19,256 nucleotides of DNA from JBIOHJ01 sp044448905 (lineage in GTDB: Bacteria; Bacteroidota; Bacteroidia; AKYH767-A; OLB10): assembly GCA_044448905.1 (NCBI GenBank), contig JBIOHJ010000059.1, positions 1-19,256 of the forward strand, in the 5' to 3' direction. Position 1 is the stretch's first letter. Each line of letters begins with the position of its first letter. Made by a program: the position numbers and the translations under genes. The notes under the pieces are model-generated. The model was not told the DNA's origin. It saw only the letters and a program-made list of their open reading frames with translations, and made no database searches. Of this stretch, positions 7,251-14,236 are shown one piece after another.

Positions 7251-8184
7251 TTAAGGCTTCACAAATTTCCGTACAAAGCTTTGTTCGGAAGAATACGCTT
7301 TTAGAAAATAAACCCCGTGTGCAAGGGTATTGATGTCAACGATGTTATGGAAAGCGGGCAACTTCCCCCGGCTGATGTCTTTGCCTGTAATATCCATCAG
7401 CAAATAAGAATAGTTTTTAGCGGGATCCGGAATTTCAACGTGAAGGAATTGGTAACTGTAATCGGCATAAATATTCAGGGATTCGGGATTTGCATATTCG
7501 GGAACGGAAACAATGCCGCAGGGAGTAGTTGAAGCTGTATCATCTATATAAAGTTGATATCCGAAATGAGAGAAACATATGAGATGGCCGCCTAACTCAA
7601 AGAAAAATGGCGGTCCAAATAAACCACTCGTGCAACCGATGCCCTCAATGATTGAAGTATCAAGATACATTCCTTGACTGGGAAAGTTGTATCGCCTGTG
7701 GTACGTTCCTAATATTAAAACCGAATCAACTGAGTTGATAATAAATGGTGATGGTTGAGTGCCCCATATTATTTTTGATGATGTTAAAGTATCCCCAACC
7801 TGTAGATTAAAGTCAATAAGAATGGATTCTGTTTGAAAAGCCACATCATATGCATAAACTTTTTTCAACGCAACATCTTGCCGGAATGCATAGCCGGCAG
7901 GTCCATTAATAGTATTCCACGTAGGGTTTCCACTAAACGGAATTGTAGTTAAAGTCCCGTTTTGAACAACTTCTTTATATATATTGCCAAGAGCACTAAT
8001 TGTATTTCCTGAATACGAAAGCGCAACCTGGTAATAAAACAAAGCCGTTCCATCTGTTGTTGTATTTTGCACATGCCATACTGCACCACTATCCGGAAAA
8101 GGAATGTACGCTTGAACTGTTATTTTCTCAACAGAAATAAAAAAGAATTAAAATAAAATAGAAGGAGAAGTAAAGTTTTTTCAA
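7251..8184 (-). pseudogene. Secreted paralogue 3 with frameshifted signal peptide
   Basis: The continuous frame covers 8072-7251 (273 codons from a GTG) and lacks an export signal, yet its first residues are already inside the mature region. Reading the same frame further upstream adds ISVEKITVQAYIPFPDSGAVW, which matches the mature start of the two paralogues (YHPFPTDSG, YYPFPDSNAVW). It then hits a stop. In the next frame, from TTG at 8184, the sequence reads LKKLYFSFYFILILF, the front half of a signal peptide. The two halves join if one base is removed from the A6 run at 8139-8144. Later motifs IDFNLQVGDTL, SVDSVLI, SIIEGIGCTSGLFGP and GHLICFSHFG match the 5036 gene. The C-terminus ends GVYFLKAY..FVRKFVKP, a diverged T9SS tail. 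It may be a pseudogene, a phase-variable gene, or a sequencing indel. Confidence 0.75.
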
Positions 8185-8205
8185 TAGGCGATAAATTTGG
8201 AAGAC

Positions 8206-8237
8206 CAAAGTTAAAAGGAAATTTATTGAAAAACAAA
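8206..8237 (-). promoter_or_regulatory. Promoter of the frameshifted secreted paralogue
   Basis: On the minus strand TTTG (8237-8234) is followed after 20 bases by TAACTTTG (8213-8206), an exact TAnnTTTG box. This is the best two-box Bacteroidota promoter in the window. It lies 21 bases upstream of the TTG at 8184, which supports the longer gene model over the GTG at 8072. Confidence 0.6.
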
Positions 8238-8299
8238 ATGTATTATGAAAACATTTTATTTTATTATTATTGTGTCCCCTAACTTAAAATTCAACCCTT

Positions 8300-9136
8300 A
8301 TGAAAAAAGTTTTAATTTTTGTTTTTCTTGTGCTCACATTTTACCTTGTTAAGGGACAGGAAACACCAAAGGAAAAAAAATGGAATTATAATTTTGGTAT
8401 CGGATATTTAAAAACCAAAGTCAAGAACGAAAATGTATGGAATGATGAAGTGCTTACTTCAAATTCTAAAAACAAACCGGTAATTGAGATACAGGTATCA
8501 AGAAAATTAGGCAATGGTTTTAATTTCTTTTTCGGTATGTCATTTGAACAATATGCAACTGTTTCAGAAAGTGATGGAATATTTAAATCCGGAATTTTAA
8601 AAACCGATGCAGATGGATATTATTATTACCCTTATTTTGAAACTGAGTATACAGAAGAGCGAAAAGTCAGCTTAATCGGGTTCCCGGTAGGGTTGAGAGT
8701 TCTTGCCGGAAATCCTCAGAAAGCTGAACTTTTAATAGAGGTGGGAATAAAACCATCCATGGTTCCTTCAGCGAAATTCATTGAAAAAGGTTCTTACGAA
8801 AGAAAGGGCTATTATCCGGATGCTAATTATTATAATGTATTTCATATTCTCGAAGATATTGACGTACTTGATTATAAAAAATATTCTAAAAATGCAGATA
8901 ATGAATTGGGTATTAAATCTTTTTTGTTTAACACCTTTATCGCGGCTGGAATTACGTCCCCGGTTTCAAACAAAACAGCAATTTACATAAAAGGATATTT
9001 TACTACAAGCATTGGAGATGTAAATGATGCATATAATAAAGATATAAGTTATGTAAACCTCCTTGGGGTAAGCAAGTCATATCAGAAAACTACTTTGTTT
9101 GGTATTGGATTTATGTTTGGCGTAATATTAAAATAA
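8300..9136 (+). CDS. Outer-membrane beta-barrel candidate, exported
   Basis: A 278-residue protein with a signal peptide (MKK, hydrophobic run, ending VKGQ at residue 20). The mature part alternates short polar and hydrophobic/aromatic stretches typical of transmembrane beta-strands (WNYNFGIGYLKTK, NGFNFFFGMSFEQYATV, KVSLIGFPVGLRVLAG, TAIYIKGYFTTSIG). It ends TTLFGIGFMFGVILK, where the last strand finishes near the C-terminus as in porin-like barrels. This fits the loosely defined outer membrane beta-barrel / PorT-like families of Bacteroidota. No ligand or partner can be inferred. It is followed by a stem-loop terminator candidate. Confidence 0.7.
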   Translation: MKKVLIFVFLVLTFYLVKGQETPKEKKWNYNFGIGYLKTKVKNENVWNDEVLTSNSKNKPVIEIQVSRKLGNGFNFFFGMSFEQYATVSESDGIFKSGILKTDADGYYYYPYFETEYTEERKVSLIGFPVGLRVLAGNPQKAELLIEVGIKPSMVPSAKFIEKGSYERKGYYPDANYYNVFHILEDIDVLDYKKYSKNADNELGIKSFLFNTFIAAGITSPVSNKTAIYIKGYFTTSIGDVNDAYNKDISYVNLLGVSKSYQKTTLFGIGFMFGVILK

Positions 9137-9146
9137 CGCCCTGTTA

Positions 9147-9175
9147 AAACAATTGTGTAATTGTTTATAAATTTT
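9147..9175 (+). terminator. Stem-loop terminator candidate after the beta-barrel gene
   Basis: AAACAATT (9147-9154) and AATTGTTT (9159-9166) form an 8-bp perfect stem with a GTGT loop, 10 bases after the stop codon, followed by ATAAATTTTT. The stem is AT-rich and so weak; the T-run begins five bases after the stem. Confidence 0.45.
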
Positions 9176-9201
9176 TCACTGCTTTTGCTTGCGCGATGAT
9201 T

Positions 9202-9209
9202 TATTTTTG
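9202..9209 (+). promoter_or_regulatory. Candidate -7 box for the hydrolase-fold gene
   Basis: TATTTTTG matches TAnnTTTG exactly, 24 bases before the ATG at 9234. The nearest TTTG (9184-9187) is only 14 bases upstream, shorter than usual. Confidence 0.35.
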
Positions 9210-9233
9210 CTTCAGCAAATAAAATTCATACAA

Positions 9234-10043
9234 ATGAAAACAAACATCGCAGCCTTATTTATCTGTTTCCTTTCAATTACACAATTACAGGCATTAAACC
9301 CATCAAGGGAATACAAAGTAACCCCTTCAAAATTCGGGATGGTTTATAAAGAAGAAAAAATCAGCACGAAAGATGGCGCTTCGTTAAATGCATGGTTTTT
9401 TGAGCTTCCCAAAAAATCTACCAACTGGGTTGTCATCAGCGGCAGCGGTGACGGCAACATGGGCGATTACCTCGAAATAGTAAATTCATTTATGAGTGCC
9501 GGCTACAATGTTTGCACGTATGACTACCGCGGCTACGGCACCAGCAGCGATTTTACCATCGACCCCGATTTATTTATTTATCCGCAATTCATAAACGACC
9601 TGAATGCCGTACTGGATTACCTGCGCAAATCAAGAGCAATTACCAAGTATGATTTGTATGGACAAAATATTGGAGCCGGTTTATCAATCGGTGTTGGCGT
9701 GCAGCGACCCGAAACCCGAAAAATTATTGCCGATGGTCCGTGGGCGGGATTGGAGCCGATGAAGAAAAAAATTAAAGAGGCTTTAAATAAAGATGTAAAC
9801 ATGCCTTTTGGGTTCGATAAAAATTACGAACCTATGTATACATTCGATAAACCCAAAGCGCAGATAAGAGGTTTGCTTGCAATTGTATCTCCGCAGGATC
9901 CGCTTATTGTTCCCGGTGATTTAAGAATGATAAAAGGTGTTACCGAAACTTATATCGTTAAAGCCAGCCCGAGCAACGCAGAAAATTTTTCGACTGATAA
10001 GAATGCGTATTTTGAACGGATAGCTAAATTCTTAGCGCAGTAG
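9234..10043 (+). CDS. Exported alpha/beta-hydrolase-fold protein lacking the catalytic triad
   Basis: A 269-residue protein. ATG 9234 is preferred to the in-frame TTG at 9189 because the signal peptide (MKTNIAALFICFLSITQLQA) starts there. The fold is recognisable: strand and turn NWVVISGSGDGN at 64-75, AGYNVCTYDYRGYGTSS at 89-105 as in BEM46-like hydrolases, the nucleophile elbow region LYGQNIGAG at 141-149, and the acid-loop region AIVSPQDPLIVPGD at 216-229. The elbow normally reads G-x-S-x-G; here it is G143-Q-N145-I-G147, so the nucleophile Ser is Asn. There is no histidine anywhere in the protein, so the triad base is also missing. It is therefore probably a non-catalytic, periplasmic or surface member of the fold. 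Its partner and role are unknown. Confidence 0.85.
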   Translation: MKTNIAALFICFLSITQLQALNPSREYKVTPSKFGMVYKEEKISTKDGASLNAWFFELPKKSTNWVVISGSGDGNMGDYLEIVNSFMSAGYNVCTYDYRGYGTSSDFTIDPDLFIYPQFINDLNAVLDYLRKSRAITKYDLYGQNIGAGLSIGVGVQRPETRKIIADGPWAGLEPMKKKIKEALNKDVNMPFGFDKNYEPMYTFDKPKAQIRGLLAIVSPQDPLIVPGDLRMIKGVTETYIVKASPSNAENFSTDKNAYFERIAKFLAQ

Positions 10044-10058
10044 TTAGTATCCAGTTAG

Positions 10059-10115
10059 CAGTATTCAGTTCGGAGACAAGAAATACAGTGGCTGAATACT
10101 CCGAACTGAATACTG
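10059..10115. terminator. Inverted repeat between convergent genes (possible bidirectional terminator)
   Basis: CAGTATTCAGTTCGGAG (10059-10075) is the exact reverse complement of 10099-10115, a 17-bp perfect stem with a 23-base loop. The loop side also carries an extra CTGAATACT copy. It lies between the plus gene ending at 10043 and the minus gene ending at 10120. There is no strong T-run, so it may be a dispersed palindromic repeat as much as a terminator. Confidence 0.55.
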
Positions 10116-10119
10116 GAAA

Positions 10120-11223
10120 CTAAAATCCCATCGCTTCCACTTTTTTAGTGGGCTCCATGTTTGCATTGCGAATGGCAATTTGTTGCGCTACCGACTTTGA
10201 TAATTCCATAAAAGCTTTTCCTGTGAGAGAATTTTCGTCTGCCGCTGCCGGATGCCCGCTGTCGCCACCTTCACAAATACTTTGCACTAATGGAATTTGC
10301 CCGAGCAGCGGAATATTTAATTTATCGGCAAGATTTTTTCCACCATCCTTTCCGAAAATATAATATTTGTTTTCCGGTAATTCAGCAGGAGTAAAGTAGG
10401 CCATATTCTCAACCAATCCCAGCACCGGAACATTAATTGTATTCATGCGGAACATTGCAATCCCTTTTCGCGCATCGGCAAGCGCAACATTTTGAGGAGT
10501 GGAAACAATGATTGCTCCTGTTACCGGAACCATGGAAACAAGAGTTAGATGGATATCGCTGGTTCCCGGAGGTAAATCAATTAGCATATAATCCAGTTCG
10601 CCCCATTCCGCATCCGAAAATAACTGTCGCAACGCTTTTGATGCCATCGGACCGCGCCATACAATTGCCTGGTCAGGGTCAACCAAAAAGCCAATGGATA
10701 ATAATTTCACTCCGTATTTTTCTGCCGGAAGCATGTACGATTTTCCATTCTTCTCATTCACAAACAGGCGTTCATTTTCCAAACCGAACATCATGGGTTG
10801 TGACGGGCCGAAAATATCGGCATCAATCAAACCCACACGCGCACCATTTTTTGCGAGCGCAATGGCAAGATTTGCCGCAACTGTTGATTTACCAACACCA
10901 CCCTTACCCGAAGCAACAGCGATAATATTTTTTACACCGGGCAAAACGGCACCGTCATCACCCCTGCGGCTGGTAACATTGCTTGTCATGTTAACTTTGA
11001 CATTCGCATCCTTATCAACATAATGAATGATTGCATTAACGCAGGCTCTTTCAATCAAGGCTTTCAACGGGCAAGCGGGAGTAGTAAGCACAACGGTAAA
11101 GCTTACATCCTTCCCGTTAATCTCCACATCACGGATCATGTTAAGCGTAACCAGATCTTTTTTCAAATCGGGCTCTTCAACATAACTCAACGCTTCTAAA
11201 ACTTTTTCTTTTGTAATGGACAT
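10120..11223 (-). CDS. mrp: Mrp/ApbC-type Fe-S cluster carrier ATPase
   Basis: A 367-residue P-loop ATPase of the Mrp/NBP35 family, which binds and hands over iron-sulfur clusters in the cytoplasm. Residues about 1-80 are a MIP18/DUF59-like domain with Cys51 in TTPACPLK. The deviant Walker A SGKGGVGKST is at 105-114, followed by DADIFGPSQP and DLPPGTSDIHLT, all standard for the family. The region where many Mrp proteins have a CxxC (after ENM) instead reads ENMAYFTPAELPENKYYIFG with no cysteines. This agrees with what I recall of Bacteroidota Mrp proteins but leaves the cluster ligands unclear. ATG 11223 fits the domain start. It is the last gene of the minus-strand run, with its own promoter candidate at 11241-11248. 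Confidence 0.95.
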   Translation of the reverse strand: MSITKEKVLEALSYVEEPDLKKDLVTLNMIRDVEINGKDVSFTVVLTTPACPLKALIERACVNAIIHYVDKDANVKVNMTSNVTSRRGDDGAVLPGVKNIIAVASGKGGVGKSTVAANLAIALAKNGARVGLIDADIFGPSQPMMFGLENERLFVNEKNGKSYMLPAEKYGVKLLSIGFLVDPDQAIVWRGPMASKALRQLFSDAEWGELDYMLIDLPPGTSDIHLTLVSMVPVTGAIIVSTPQNVALADARKGIAMFRMNTINVPVLGLVENMAYFTPAELPENKYYIFGKDGGKNLADKLNIPLLGQIPLVQSICEGGDSGHPAAADENSLTGKAFMELSKSVAQQIAIRNANMEPTKKVEAMGF

Positions 11224-11240
11224 GATTATTATTTCAGATA

Positions 11241-11248
11241 CAAAATTA
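11241..11248 (-). promoter_or_regulatory. Candidate mrp promoter -7 box
   Basis: The minus strand reads TAATTTTG, an exact TAnnTTTG match 18 bases upstream of the mrp ATG. It implies mrp can be transcribed apart from the genes before it. No clear -33 box was found. Confidence 0.4.
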
Positions 11249-11266
11249 CGAAATGAAACGTTGATT

Positions 11267-11298
11267 CTCTCACCTTTGGAGAGGGGTTGGGGGTGAGG
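11267..11298 (-). repeat. GC-rich intergenic repeat (copy 2)
   Basis: Read on the minus strand it begins CCTCACCCCCAACCCCTCTC and continues to CAAAGGTGAGAG, close to the element after polA (CCCCACCCC-AGCCC-TCCCCGAAGG). It begins three bases after the stop codon of the lipoprotein gene, in that gene's direction. CTCACC and GGTGAG, and CTCTC and GAGAG, can pair in alternative stems. It may end or attenuate transcription before mrp. Confidence 0.6.
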
Positions 11299-11301
11299 AT
11301 A

Positions 11302-11688
11302 TTAGTTGTTTACCGTTCCCTGCAATTCCACAACCGAAACAATGGAATCATACTTTACTGAATCAACAGTTGAAGTGTCATTGAAAATAACCTTTACCTG
11401 GAAATCAGTTTCGGGATTTATTGAGCTGAGGTAATCGACTTTGATGTAATATTCTTCTTCTTCATACGCAATGTGTGATGCCGACCAGATTCCGCCCGTA
11501 TTTAAGTAATTCACCGGCTTGCGGGTACCGCTGTCATAATAATAATCCGAATTGTAAGAAATGTTTACGGTGCTGCTGTCAGCAATTTTTACCAGGTAAG
11601 TAACTTTTACAGGAATAAAAGAATCTTTACTGCATGTCGAAAAAACAATAAGTAGGATAATTAAAGCGACAAATACTTTTAAGTTCAT
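11302..11688 (-). CDS. Small putative lipoprotein
   Basis: A 128-residue protein. Residues 1-18 are a hydrophobic signal and Cys19 in VFSTCSKDS is a plausible lipidation site; the residues before it are looser than the E. coli lipobox but usual for Bacteroidota lipoproteins of the SCSKD type. The remainder is beta-rich and acidic (VTYLVKIADSSTVNISYNSD, EEEYYIKVDYLSS, DFQVKVIFNDTSTVDS) and resembles small single-domain beta-sandwich lipoproteins, without a family I can name. It is 30 bases downstream of the PLP enzyme gene and probably co-transcribed. Function unknown. Confidence 0.75.
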   Translation of the reverse strand: MNLKVFVALIILLIVFSTCSKDSFIPVKVTYLVKIADSSTVNISYNSDYYYDSGTRKPVNYLNTGGIWSASHIAYEEEEYYIKVDYLSSINPETDFQVKVIFNDTSTVDSVKYDSIVSVVELQGTVNN

Positions 11689-11718
11689 GATGGAATCAAA
11701 ATTAACAAAAGCAGAGCA

Positions 11719-12879
11719 TCAGATTTTTTTTAAAGCATTCTCAATATCTTCAATTAATACATCCGGGTCTTCAAGCCCTATATAAAACCGGACAAGATTA
11801 TGCTCCGTATTTTTCGAATCATATTCCTCCTTTTTTATTGCAGCACATGCCGGAAATACCAACGATTCATGACCACCCCACGAAACAGCCATCAGGAAGC
11901 GTTTTAATGAATGACAGAAATTTTCAATCTGCTCAACCGAATTTGTTTTCAAAGCAACTGTAAACATTCCGCCTGGTTTTTTCATTTGTTTTTTTGCCAA
12001 ATCGTTTTGCGGAAATGATTTTGAAAACGGGTAATACATTTTTGCAACTTTAGGATGATTTTCAAAATGCGAAACTACTTTTTGTGCGCTTGCGCTACTT
12101 TTTTCTACGCGAAGTTCAAATGTTCGCAGGCTTCTCAGCAATAGCCATGCGCTGAATGGCGAAATCACCGCACCGATGTTCAGAAAATCGGCAACAAATA
12201 TTTTCTTAATCATTTCTTTTGTTCCGCTGATAACACCGGCAACCGTATCGCTATGCCCGCCTAAATATTTTGTGGCTGTCTGAACTGAAATATCAATTCC
12301 CATTTTGCAGGGCTGCTGATATAATGGGCTGCAATAACTATTATCAATTATAGTGAGAATATTTTTTTGCTTTGCAAGTTTTGAAACCGCTTCTAAATCC
12401 TGCAATTCAAAAGTCATTGTATTTGGTGACTCGAGAAAAATAATTTTTGTGTTTGACTGAATTGCTTTTTCAAAATTTTCAACTCGCGTTCCGTCAATCA
12501 TGGTGCAGGTAATGCCAAACCGCGGAAGAAAATCATTAAACAATTTATGTGTCCAACTGTAAGGTTTTGCTATTGAAATAATATGATCGCCCATTTGAAC
12601 ATTTGCAACCACGGCAACAAAAATGGCAGCCACACCGCTCGAAAAAACCAAGGCATCTTCTGAACCGTCAAGTGCAGCCAGTTTTTTTCGCAGCATATCA
12701 ATTGTCGGATTGTTGCCTCGTGTATAAAGCGTATTTGCAAATTCATCGCTCAAAGCACTGCGCAAATCGTCAGCATTGTTGAAAGCAAAATTGCTTGTTT
12801 GTATTATTGGCGGGGAAACAGCATTAAAATAATGCTCGCGCTCTTCGCCAAGCTGATTGATTATATAAGAGAGATCCAC
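11719..12879 (-). CDS. PLP-dependent cystathionine/methionine-lyase-type enzyme
   Basis: A 386-residue member of the Cys/Met metabolism PLP enzyme family (cystathionine gamma-synthase, beta- and gamma-lyases, methionine gamma-lyase). Key residues visible: YTRGNNPT with Y52 and R54 (cofactor phosphate contact from the neighbouring subunit), FSSGVAAI at 79-86 (phosphate binding), Y107 in AKPYSW stacking on the cofactor, D179 in IIDNSY, and the Schiff-base K204 in ATKYLGGHSD. FLMAVSWGGHESLV is typical of the C-terminal domain. Position and length suit a complete, active enzyme. The reaction within the family cannot be fixed from sequence. The GTG start at 12879 lies seven bases after the permease stop, so the two genes are coupled, suggesting uptake and breakdown or conversion of a sulfur amino acid. 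Confidence 0.9.
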   Translation of the reverse strand: MDLSYIINQLGEEREHYFNAVSPPIIQTSNFAFNNADDLRSALSDEFANTLYTRGNNPTIDMLRKKLAALDGSEDALVFSSGVAAIFVAVVANVQMGDHIISIAKPYSWTHKLFNDFLPRFGITCTMIDGTRVENFEKAIQSNTKIIFLESPNTMTFELQDLEAVSKLAKQKNILTIIDNSYCSPLYQQPCKMGIDISVQTATKYLGGHSDTVAGVISGTKEMIKKIFVADFLNIGAVISPFSAWLLLRSLRTFELRVEKSSASAQKVVSHFENHPKVAKMYYPFSKSFPQNDLAKKQMKKPGGMFTVALKTNSVEQIENFCHSLKRFLMAVSWGGHESLVFPACAAIKKEEYDSKNTEHNLVRFYIGLEDPDVLIEDIENALKKI

Positions 12880-12896
12880 TGGTGATTTATGATTTG
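12877..12896 (-). repeat. 20-bp element over a GTG start (copy 1)
   Basis: The minus strand reads CAAATCATAAATCACCAGTG, ending with the GTG start of the PLP enzyme and containing the stop codon of the permease. It differs at only two positions from the element ending with the permease GTG start (14213-14232). Confidence 0.6.
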
Positions 12897-14215
12897 AGAT
12901 TTTGTCCGATTAATTTTTTCAGCAAATGAAACAAAGGAAATCCTAAAACAAAAATTATCATGCCATATAATGCAGCCTGCCGGTCGGAAATAAATACATT
13001 GACTGAAACCATCAGCAGCACAAACATAAACAGAGCCGGCACATAAGGAAATAATTTTATTCTAAACCCTGAATAACTTTCACTCTCGGTTTTTGATTTT
13101 TTTCTGAGAATAAAAATAGTTCCGGCAGCGGTAACTAATGACAGGCTGTCAATAAACATTACATAGTTTACAATTTTTTCAAAAGTACCAAGAAGAAAAA
13201 GTGAAAGCATCATCAAGGCAACAAAAAAACTGAGAGCAAATTCCTGCGCCATTGTTTTCGAATTCACCCGCATAAATATTTGAGGAAGTATTTTGTCATC
13301 AGCCATAGCAAAATACATACGCGGGTTCGACATCAGCGAAGTATTGATAAACCCTAACACAGAAATAAAAATCGCAATGGATGCAATGGAAGCCCCGTTT
13401 TTTCCTAAAAAAGATTCCGCCAGATCTGCCGCAAGCAATTTGGAGTTTTTTATTCCTTCAAAACCGAGAACTGAATAGTAGGCGAAATTAATGGCAAGGT
13501 ATAGTAAGATAACGATAGATATACCTGCAAAAATTCCTTTTGGAATATTTTTCTGCGGGCGTTGTACATCAGCTCCGAAATTGATAGTATTCTGGTATCC
13601 TCCATAAGTAAAAAAAACTGAAATCAAACTCACACCTATTGCGCTGAGCAAACTCTGGTCAGATAAAATTTGTTCATTATTAACTGTATTATGATTTCCG
13701 AAAATTGCCGAACAGAAAAATAAAATCATTGCAATCTTTATCATGCTTAAAACATTTTGAGCACGCGCACCCGTTTTGATTCCAAGATAATTCAACGAAA
13801 ACAAAATCAGCACAACCAAAACTGCTGTAAATTTTATTCCGATTTCATTTTGCAAAGATGCAGGCAGCAAAACCGGATTGATATACTCTGCTCCAACAAT
13901 AGCAACACCTACCGCACTGGCAGAATTGGTAATCACCAGCGACCAGTTCATCATAAATGCAAAAGCCGGATGATAGCAATGTGAAAATATTTTATAAAAC
14001 CCTCCGGCAGCCGGCAGCCGTGAACCAATTTCGGCAAAAGTCAATGCTCCGCAAATGCTGATGATGCCGCCAAGAATCCAGACTGAAAAAAATATTAAAG
14101 GTGTTTCAGATTTTTGTGCAACAATTGCCGGTGTGCGGAAAATTCCAATACCGATAATCAAACTCACGATAATCATGGTGAGATCGAAAAGCGAGAGTTT
14201 GGGCTTTATTGACAC
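12887..14215 (-). CDS. APC-family amino acid permease
   Basis: A 442-residue inner-membrane transporter of the amino acid-polyamine-organocation superfamily. The first segment has the family signature LIIGIGIFRTPAIVAQ (about 17-32), followed by ILGGIISICGALTFAEIGSRLPAAGGFYKIF in helix 2 and loop. About a dozen hydrophobic segments follow, including YGGYQNTINFGADVQRP, which is typical of the helix 6-7 region of LAT-like members. The gene begins with GTG, 21 bases after the ATL gene's stop, and ends seven bases before the PLP lyase-type gene. The linkage suggests that its substrate is an amino acid used by that enzyme, for example a sulfur amino acid, but nothing in the sequence proves the substrate. 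Confidence 0.92.
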   Translation of the reverse strand: MSIKPKLSLFDLTMIIVSLIIGIGIFRTPAIVAQKSETPLIFFSVWILGGIISICGALTFAEIGSRLPAAGGFYKIFSHCYHPAFAFMMNWSLVITNSASAVGVAIVGAEYINPVLLPASLQNEIGIKFTAVLVVLILFSLNYLGIKTGARAQNVLSMIKIAMILFFCSAIFGNHNTVNNEQILSDQSLLSAIGVSLISVFFTYGGYQNTINFGADVQRPQKNIPKGIFAGISIVILLYLAINFAYYSVLGFEGIKNSKLLAADLAESFLGKNGASIASIAIFISVLGFINTSLMSNPRMYFAMADDKILPQIFMRVNSKTMAQEFALSFFVALMMLSLFLLGTFEKIVNYVMFIDSLSLVTAAGTIFILRKKSKTESESYSGFRIKLFPYVPALFMFVLLMVSVNVFISDRQAALYGMIIFVLGFPLFHLLKKLIGQNLKS

Positions 14216-14232
14216 TGATGATTTATAATTTG
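14213..14232 (-). repeat. 20-bp element over a GTG start (copy 2)
   Basis: The minus strand reads CAAATTATAAATCATCAGTG, ending with the GTG start of the permease; 18 of 20 bases match copy 1 at 12877-12896. Confidence 0.6.
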
Positions 14233-14236
14233 TCTT

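Noticed and set aside
7251..8072. GTG at 8072 as the true start of the third secreted paralogue
   Set aside because: It would remove the signal peptide and the conserved PFPDSGAVW start that are visible just upstream, and a good promoter lies further upstream.
8136..8148. Programmed -1 frameshift at the T6 run of the third paralogue
   Set aside because: The heptamer is not in the right phase with the reading frame, and the halves need a +1 rather than a -1 shift.
9189..9233. TTG at 9189 as start of the hydrolase-fold gene
   Set aside because: It adds 15 residues, including charged ones, before a complete signal peptide that starts with ATG at 9234.
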